DNA of 9,452 nucleotides from Eubacteriales Family XIII. Incertae Sedis bacterium. Lineage in GTDB: Bacteria > Bacillota_A > Clostridia > Peptostreptococcales > Anaerovoracaceae. The stretch lies in NCBI GenBank assembly GCA_031278145.1, contig JAITLA010000062.1:1-9452 (forward strand), written 5' to 3'. Made by a program: the position numbers and the translations under genes. Under the pieces are notes generated by a model. That model saw only the letters and a list, made by a program, of their open reading frames with translations. It did no database searches and was not told the origin of the DNA. Shown piece by piece: positions 5,911 through 9,452 of this stretch. Position 1 is the stretch's first letter; the number at the start of each line of letters is the position of its first letter.

Positions 5911-8820
5911 TCAGTCCCTCTTCGTTTCTTCCATCGTGAAGGCTTCTATCTCGTCATTCTCCTTGATATCGTTGAAATTCTCGATGCCGACGCCGCATTC
6001 GTAGCCCTGCGCCACCTCCCGCACGTCGTCCTTGAAGCGCTTGAGCGAGGATATCTTGCCCTCGTGGATCACAATGCCGTCGCGCACCAGGCGGATCTCC
6101 GCGTTGCGCAGCAGCTTGCCGTCGGTGACGTACACGCCGGCGACGATGCCGGCGCCGGGAACCTTGAACAGAGTCCTGACCGCGCCCCTTCCGATGACGA
6201 GCTCGTGGAAAATGGGGTCGAGCATGCCCTTCATCGCGGCCTCCACCTCGTCTATGATCTCGTAGATGACGCGATAGGTCCTGATTTCCACGCTTTCCCG
6301 CTCCGCAAGGCTCGTCACGACCGTGCTCGGGCGCACGTTGAAGGCGATGATGATGGCGCCGGCCGTGCGCGCGAGCATGACATCGGATTCCGTGACGGTT
6401 CCGACGCCCGTATGCACGAGCTTCACGGACACGTTTTCGTTCTTCAGCTTCTCGAGCGAGGCGGCGATGGCGCCGACCGAGCCCTGCACGTCGCCCTTCA
6501 CGATAAGCGCCAGTTCCTTTGTTTCGCCCTCCTGTATCCGGCTGAACAGCTTTTCGAGCGTCGTGCTGGCGTTCTTGACCATGACCTCCTGCCGCAGGCG
6601 TATCCGTCTGCTCTCCGCGATTTCACGCGCGATGCGGTCATCCTTGACGGCGTTGAATTCGTCGCCCGCCTCGGGGACATCCGTCAGGCCCAGGATCTCG
6701 ACGGCCGTGGCCGGGCCCGCGATCCTGATCGCCCTGCCCTGAAAATCCGTCATGGCGCGCACGCGTCCGCCGGTGGTTCCGGCGACGAGGCTCATGCCGG
6801 TTTCGAGCGTGCCGTTCAGCACGAGCAGGGTCGCGACGGGGCCCTTGGCCTTGTCCAAACGCGCCTCTATGACCGTGCCGAGCGCCAAACGGTTCGGGTT
6901 GGCCTTGAGCTCGAGCATGTCCGCCTGCAGGAGGATCATCTCGAGCAGGTTCACGATGCCTTCCCCGGTCTTCGCGGAAACGGGCACGCAGATCGCGCCG
7001 CCGCCCCAGTCCTCCACGAGTATGCCGTTGTCCGAAAGCTCCTGTTTCACCTTGTCTTGGTTTGCGCCCGGCTTGTCGATCTTGTTGATCGCGACGAGGA
7101 TCGGCACGCCGGCGGCCCGCGCGTGGCTGATGGATTCGACGGTCTGCGGCTTGACGCCGTCGTCCGCCGCCACGACGAGCACCGCGATATCCGTGACGTG
7201 CGCGCCCCTGGCGCGCATCGCCGTGAACGCCTCATGGCCCGGGGTGTCGAGGAACACGATGCGGCGGTCGTTGATCACGACCTCCGAGGCGCCGATGTGC
7301 TGCGTGATGCCGCCGGCCTCGCCCAGGGTGACGTTTGTCTTTCTGATGGCGTCGAGCAGGGAGGTCTTGCCGTGGTCCACGTGGCCCATGACCGTGATGA
7401 TGGGCGGCCGCGGCGCGAGGTCTTCCTCCGCGTCCTCGAAGCTCTCCAGGCCGACCTCGACGGGCGCGCCGTCCACCCTGCCGATTGCGACGGAAACGCC
7501 GAGCTCATCCGCGAGGACGAGCACCGTATCCTCGTCGATGTTCTGATTGATGTTGGCCATGACGCCGAGGCGCATGAGCCGCATGATGACCTCGGAGCTG
7601 CTCCGTTCCACCTGCTCGGCAAAGCCGGCCACCGTGATCGGGACGTTGATCAGCACGGTGCCGGGGGCGAGGGCGAAGGATTCCTCCCGCTCGCTGCGCA
7701 TGGGCCGCGGCGCGGGCCGTTGCCGGCTCCGCGCCCGCACCGGCGCTTTTTCGAGGGAGCGCGTGGGATAGACCTCTTTCTTCTTGAGGCCGCTGTACTT
7801 ATCCCGTTCCTTCTCCGTCGTCTTGCGGACATCGGGCTTGCCGTCCTTCTTTTTTGCGGCGGCGGCGGGTCTGCCGGGCGCTCCGGGCTTTGCGGGCCGG
7901 CCGGGTACGCCGGGCTTCGCGGGTCTGCCGGCGGGCGCGCCGGGGCGCGCGGGTCTGCCGTCCGTTCCGGGGCGCGCGGGCCTGCCGTCCGCTCCGGGGC
8001 GCGCGGGTCTGCCGTCCGCTCCGGGACGCGCGGGTCTGCCGTCCGCGCCGGGACGCGCGGGTCTGCCGTCCGCGCCGGGACGCGGCACGCCGCCGGCTGC
8101 GGGCGCGGCGCTCCGCGCCGCCTCGTCCCCCGTGTCCGCCGCGCTTACGGGCGCGGCTGCCGCGGGCCGCTTCTCCGGATCGGGCACGGCTCTTTCCGTT
8201 GTGGGGGCCGCCGCCTCGGGCGCGGGCGCCACGGGCGCGGTCTGCGTCCCTGCGGGCGCGCTCTTTTCGGGCGGCGCCGGCACGCGGACGGGCGCGGGCA
8301 TTTCCTTCATCGCAGGGCCGGGCGCGGGCCGCCTTGCGGCGTCCTCCGTCGTTCCCCTTTCCTCTGCGGACCTTCTCTCGACGTCCTTCAACTCCACGGC
8401 CCTCTCGGCGGGTATGCGAACCACCTCTGCGGAACGCGCTTCCACGACCCGCCTCGGGATCCCCTGCGGGGGCCTCTGCATGGGCTTGCTTTCCGGCGGC
8501 CGGGGCGCGCCCGCGCCGGGCAACGGCGCTCTGGGCCTCGAAACGGGATTTGTCGCGGGCTTCACGGCCGCCTTCACGACCACGCGCGGCACATCCTCCG
8601 GCGCGGGCGCGGATTGCTTCGTCTTGGGCTGCATCTTCACAATCTTCGTTTCGGCTTCCTTATTCCGGTGAACCAACGCGTTTTTTACGGAGATCGCATC
8701 GATGTCCGATATCGTGCTCATATGCGTTTTGACTTCTATCCCCATGGACGACGCCTTGATCATAATCTCTTTGCTTGGGATATCCAGCTCCTTCGCCAAT
8801 TCGTATATCTTAATGCTCAA
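5911..8820 (-). CDS. infB: Translation initiation factor IF-2, TTG start, with repeat-bearing linker
   Basis: IF-2 is the GTPase that recruits fMet-tRNA to the 30S subunit and promotes 50S joining. The protein has 969 residues, long for a Firmicute IF-2 because of its linker. Residues 1-55 are an IF2_N fold (KIYELAKELDIPSKEI). Residues 56-385 are a Pro/Ala/Arg-rich, probably disordered linker with nonapeptide repeats at 246-318. A second IF2_N-like domain spans 385-440. The G domain has GHVDHGKT at 479-486, DTPGHEAF at 525-532, NKID at 579-582 and SAK at 615-617. Domains II to IV follow, the last (about 870-969) being the fMet-tRNA-binding beta barrel (VPGAGIVAGVYVTDG). The start is TTG 8820, supported by AGAGGAGGTG 7 nt upstream and by the conserved N-terminus beginning there. 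The first 11 nt overlap ylxR. No rplGA gene lies between ylxR and infB. Confidence 0.97.
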   Translation of the reverse strand: MSIKIYELAKELDIPSKEIMIKASSMGIEVKTHMSTISDIDAISVKNALVHRNKEAETKIVKMQPKTKQSAPAPEDVPRVVVKAAVKPATNPVSRPRAPLPGAGAPRPPESKPMQRPPQGIPRRVVEARSAEVVRIPAERAVELKDVERRSAEERGTTEDAARRPAPGPAMKEMPAPVRVPAPPEKSAPAGTQTAPVAPAPEAAAPTTERAVPDPEKRPAAAAPVSAADTGDEAARSAAPAAGGVPRPGADGRPARPGADGRPARPGADGRPARPGADGRPARPGTDGRPARPGAPAGRPAKPGVPGRPAKPGAPGRPAAAAKKKDGKPDVRKTTEKERDKYSGLKKKEVYPTRSLEKAPVRARSRQRPAPRPMRSEREESFALAPGTVLINVPITVAGFAEQVERSSSEVIMRLMRLGVMANINQNIDEDTVLVLADELGVSVAIGRVDGAPVEVGLESFEDAEEDLAPRPPIITVMGHVDHGKTSLLDAIRKTNVTLGEAGGITQHIGASEVVINDRRIVFLDTPGHEAFTAMRARGAHVTDIAVLVVAADDGVKPQTVESISHARAAGVPILVAINKIDKPGANQDKVKQELSDNGILVEDWGGGAICVPVSAKTGEGIVNLLEMILLQADMLELKANPNRLALGTVIEARLDKAKGPVATLLVLNGTLETGMSLVAGTTGGRVRAMTDFQGRAIRIAGPATAVEILGLTDVPEAGDEFNAVKDDRIAREIAESRRIRLRQEVMVKNASTTLEKLFSRIQEGETKELALIVKGDVQGSVGAIAASLEKLKNENVSVKLVHTGVGTVTESDVMLARTAGAIIIAFNVRPSTVVTSLAERESVEIRTYRVIYEIIDEVEAAMKGMLDPIFHELVIGRGAVRTLFKVPGAGIVAGVYVTDGKLLRNAEIRLVRDGIVIHEGKISSLKRFKDDVREVAQGYECGVGIENFNDIKENDEIEAFTMEETKRD
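7867..8085 (-). repeat. 27-bp tandem repeat array inside infB (nonapeptide GADGRPARP)
   Basis: Five near-identical 27-bp units begin at 7951, 7978, 8005, 8032 and 8059 (plus-strand start GGGTCTGCCGTCCG or one-base variants). They are flanked on the left by three diverged units at 7867 (27 bp), 7894 (27 bp) and 7921 (30 bp). They encode four GADGRPARP, one GTDGRPARP, then GAPAGRPAKP, GVPGRPAKP and GAPGRPAAA. Each nonapeptide is three triplets, two of the collagen-like G-x-y form, and carries a net positive charge. The near-identity of the central units implies recent expansion or homogenisation by slippage or recombination. Confidence 0.95.
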
Positions 8821-9088
8821 TATCGAACACCTCCTCTAAATCTCCAAGCAGCCGCGCGAACCGCGGCTCCGTCAATTCCACCCCCAAGGCGCGCGAGAAC
8901 GCCCGTCTTTTCTTCGCCTTCATGAAGCATTCCGCGTTTTTGCACAGATAAGCGCCCCTGCCGTCGGCCTTGCCCGTCGGATCCGGCCGTATCACGGCCT
9001 CCGAAGACACAATCCGGATCAATTCCCGTTTGGGCTTCGACTCCATGCAGCCGATGCATCTTCGCATGGGTATTTTCTTTGACTTCAT
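8810..9088 (-). CDS. rnpM: YlxR/RnpM family RNA-binding protein (RNase P modulator)
   Basis: This is a small 92-residue protein of the YlxR family, recently named RnpM in Bacillus for its effect on RNase P activity; it binds RNA. The signature pieces are MRRCIGCMESKPKRELIRIV (8-27), DPTGKADGRGAYLC (36-49) and the downstream helix with KKRRAFSRALGVELTEPRFARLL. Cys11/Cys14 and Cys49/Cys54 form two pairs that could bind a metal, though this is not established for the family. The start at ATG 9088 is supported by GGGGGA 7 nt upstream, and it lies 25 nt after the nusA stop. The frame is open upstream to 9373, but that part is the shadow of the nusA repeat tail. The last 11 nt overlap the infB start, so translation of the two is probably coupled. 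Confidence 0.93.
   Translation of the reverse strand: MKSKKIPMRRCIGCMESKPKRELIRIVSSEAVIRPDPTGKADGRGAYLCKNAECFMKAKKRRAFSRALGVELTEPRFARLLGDLEEVFDIEH
8828..8837 (-). promoter_or_regulatory. Shine-Dalgarno site deciding the infB TTG start
   Basis: On the minus strand AGAGGAGGTG lies 7 nt before TTG 8820, a near-perfect anti-16S match inside the last codons of ylxR. No ATG is placed as well; the next in-frame Met (residue 20) would remove half of the IF2_N fold. Confidence 0.88.
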
Positions 9089-9113
9089 ACAGCAATCCCC
9101 CGTGGGCGAAGGG

Positions 9114-9452
9114 CTATTCGGCCGCGGTGGCGCTCGAAACCGCAGCCTCGGCGTCCTCCGCGCGGATCTCCGCATCCGAAGCGGCTTCCCCCGCAAACTC
9201 CGCAAGCTCCACGGGCTCCGCGTCTTCCGCAAACTCCGCAAACTCCACGGGCTCCGCGTCCTCCGCAAGCTCCACGTCCTCCGCAAATTCCGCAGGCTCC
9301 GCGTCTTCCGCAAACTCCACGGGCTCCGCAAACTCCGCGTCCCCCTCCCGCAGGGCATCGTCGTACTCCCCATCCTCGCAAGCGGTCTGATCCGGGAAAT
9401 ACTGACTGTGGCTCTTGATGTCGATCTTCCGGCCGCAAAGCTTGGCCGCGAG
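9114..9452 (-). CDS. nusA: Transcription termination/antitermination factor NusA, C-terminal part with acidic repeat tail (5' end outside window)
   Basis: The minus strand is open from the window edge to TAG at 9116-9114, giving 112 residues. The first, LAAKLCGRKIDIKSHSQYF, match the end of the second KH domain of NusA (usual form N-V-R-L-A-x-x-L-T-G-W-x-I-D-I), so these genes belong to the nusA operon. NusA binds RNA polymerase and controls pausing, termination and antitermination. In most Firmicutes the protein ends soon after this motif. Here about 93 extra residues follow, including 16 uninterrupted E-x-(A/V) triplets and a short Ala/Ser-rich end (SSATAAE). Cys replaces the usual Thr and Arg the usual Trp in the LTGW segment. 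The tail is very acidic, low in complexity, and not homologous in an obvious way to the AR1/AR2 acidic domains of E. coli NusA. The gene continues to the right of the window. Confidence 0.88.
   Translation of the reverse strand, partial: LAAKLCGRKIDIKSHSQYFPDQTACEDGEYDDALREGDAEFAEPVEFAEDAEPAEFAEDVELAEDAEPVEFAEFAEDAEPVELAEFAGEAASDAEIRAEDAEAAVSSATAAE
9192..9335 (-). repeat. Sixteen 9-bp imperfect tandem repeats encoding E-x-(A/V) triplets in the nusA tail
   Basis: Reading codons leftward from 9335, every third residue is Glu for 16 triplets without a break: EFA, EPV, EFA, EDA, EPA, EFA, EDV, ELA, EDA, EPV, EFA, EFA, EDA, EPV, ELA, EFA. The middle residue is only F, P, D or L. Higher-order copies are visible: GGCTCCGCGTC (plus strand) recurs at 9214, 9250 and 9295, spacings of 36 and 45 bp, both multiples of 9. 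Confidence 0.93.

Noticed and set aside
7867..8085. CRISPR-like regular repeats
   Set aside because: The units are directly adjacent with no unique spacers and are in frame inside infB.
5857..8925. 1022-codon plus-strand open frame antisense to infB
   Set aside because: It mirrors IF-2, which is unambiguous on the minus strand; the translation is a His/Asp/Arg/Gly-rich shadow with repeats simply reflecting the infB repeats.
8817..9095. Second minus-strand frame over ylxR (92 codons)
   Set aside because: It is out of frame with the YlxR signature and shows no conserved motif; the real frame ends at 8810.
9079..9390. Ser/Ala-rich plus-strand frame over the nusA tail
   Set aside because: Its SxSA repeats are the complement of the nusA E-x-(A/V) repeat; the nusA frame runs directly from the KH-domain motif.

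Overview
The window is GC-rich throughout. Almost all of it is one leftward (minus-strand) operon with the classic Bacillota order nusA - ylxR/rnpM - infB - rbfA - nrnA - truB - ribF. Gene order, the DHH/DHHA1 phosphoesterase between rbfA and truB, strong Shine-Dalgarno sites and the clostridial style of the signalling proteins suggest a high-GC member of the Clostridia. That placement is inference; no rRNA or other taxonomic marker is present. The ribosomal-protein-like gene rplGA (ylxQ), often found between ylxR and infB, is absent because ylxR and infB overlap directly.

Layout from the right edge, in the direction of transcription. The last 112 codons of nusA (9452-9114) end in a strictly periodic acidic tail. 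ylxR (9088-8810) overlaps the TTG-started infB (8820-5911), whose long linker holds a 27-bp tandem repeat. Next come rbfA (5869-5483), nrnA (5486-4515), truB (4518-3565) and ribF (3568-2588). The last three junctions are all 4-nt ATGA stop/start overlaps, so these genes are probably translationally coupled. Together the seven genes serve transcription elongation/antitermination, RNase P modulation, translation initiation, 30S maturation, nano-RNA/pAp turnover, tRNA pseudouridylation and FMN/FAD synthesis.

Two signalling genes are appended to the end of this housekeeping operon. The first encodes a free-standing V4R-domain protein (2610-2086). Its start lies inside the ribF 3' end, and it carries a four-residue zinc-site pattern like that of phenol-sensing V4R domains. 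The second encodes a soluble HAMP-like/GGDEF/EAL protein (1996-326) with a weakened GGDEF site but an apparently intact EAL phosphodiesterase site. I infer a small-molecule sensor and a c-di-GMP output module.

The left 325 bases differ in character. They hold the 3' end of a plus-strand helix-turn-helix gene (1-123), then a plus-strand fragment with five 12-bp repeats encoding an FTEK-like linker and the start of a winged helix. That fragment breaks off at a run of 11 C that directly abuts the EAL gene stop. I read this as the decayed edge of an accessory region, or possibly an assembly problem at the homopolymer. No RNA genes, CRISPR arrays, insertion sequences or convincing intrinsic terminators were seen.
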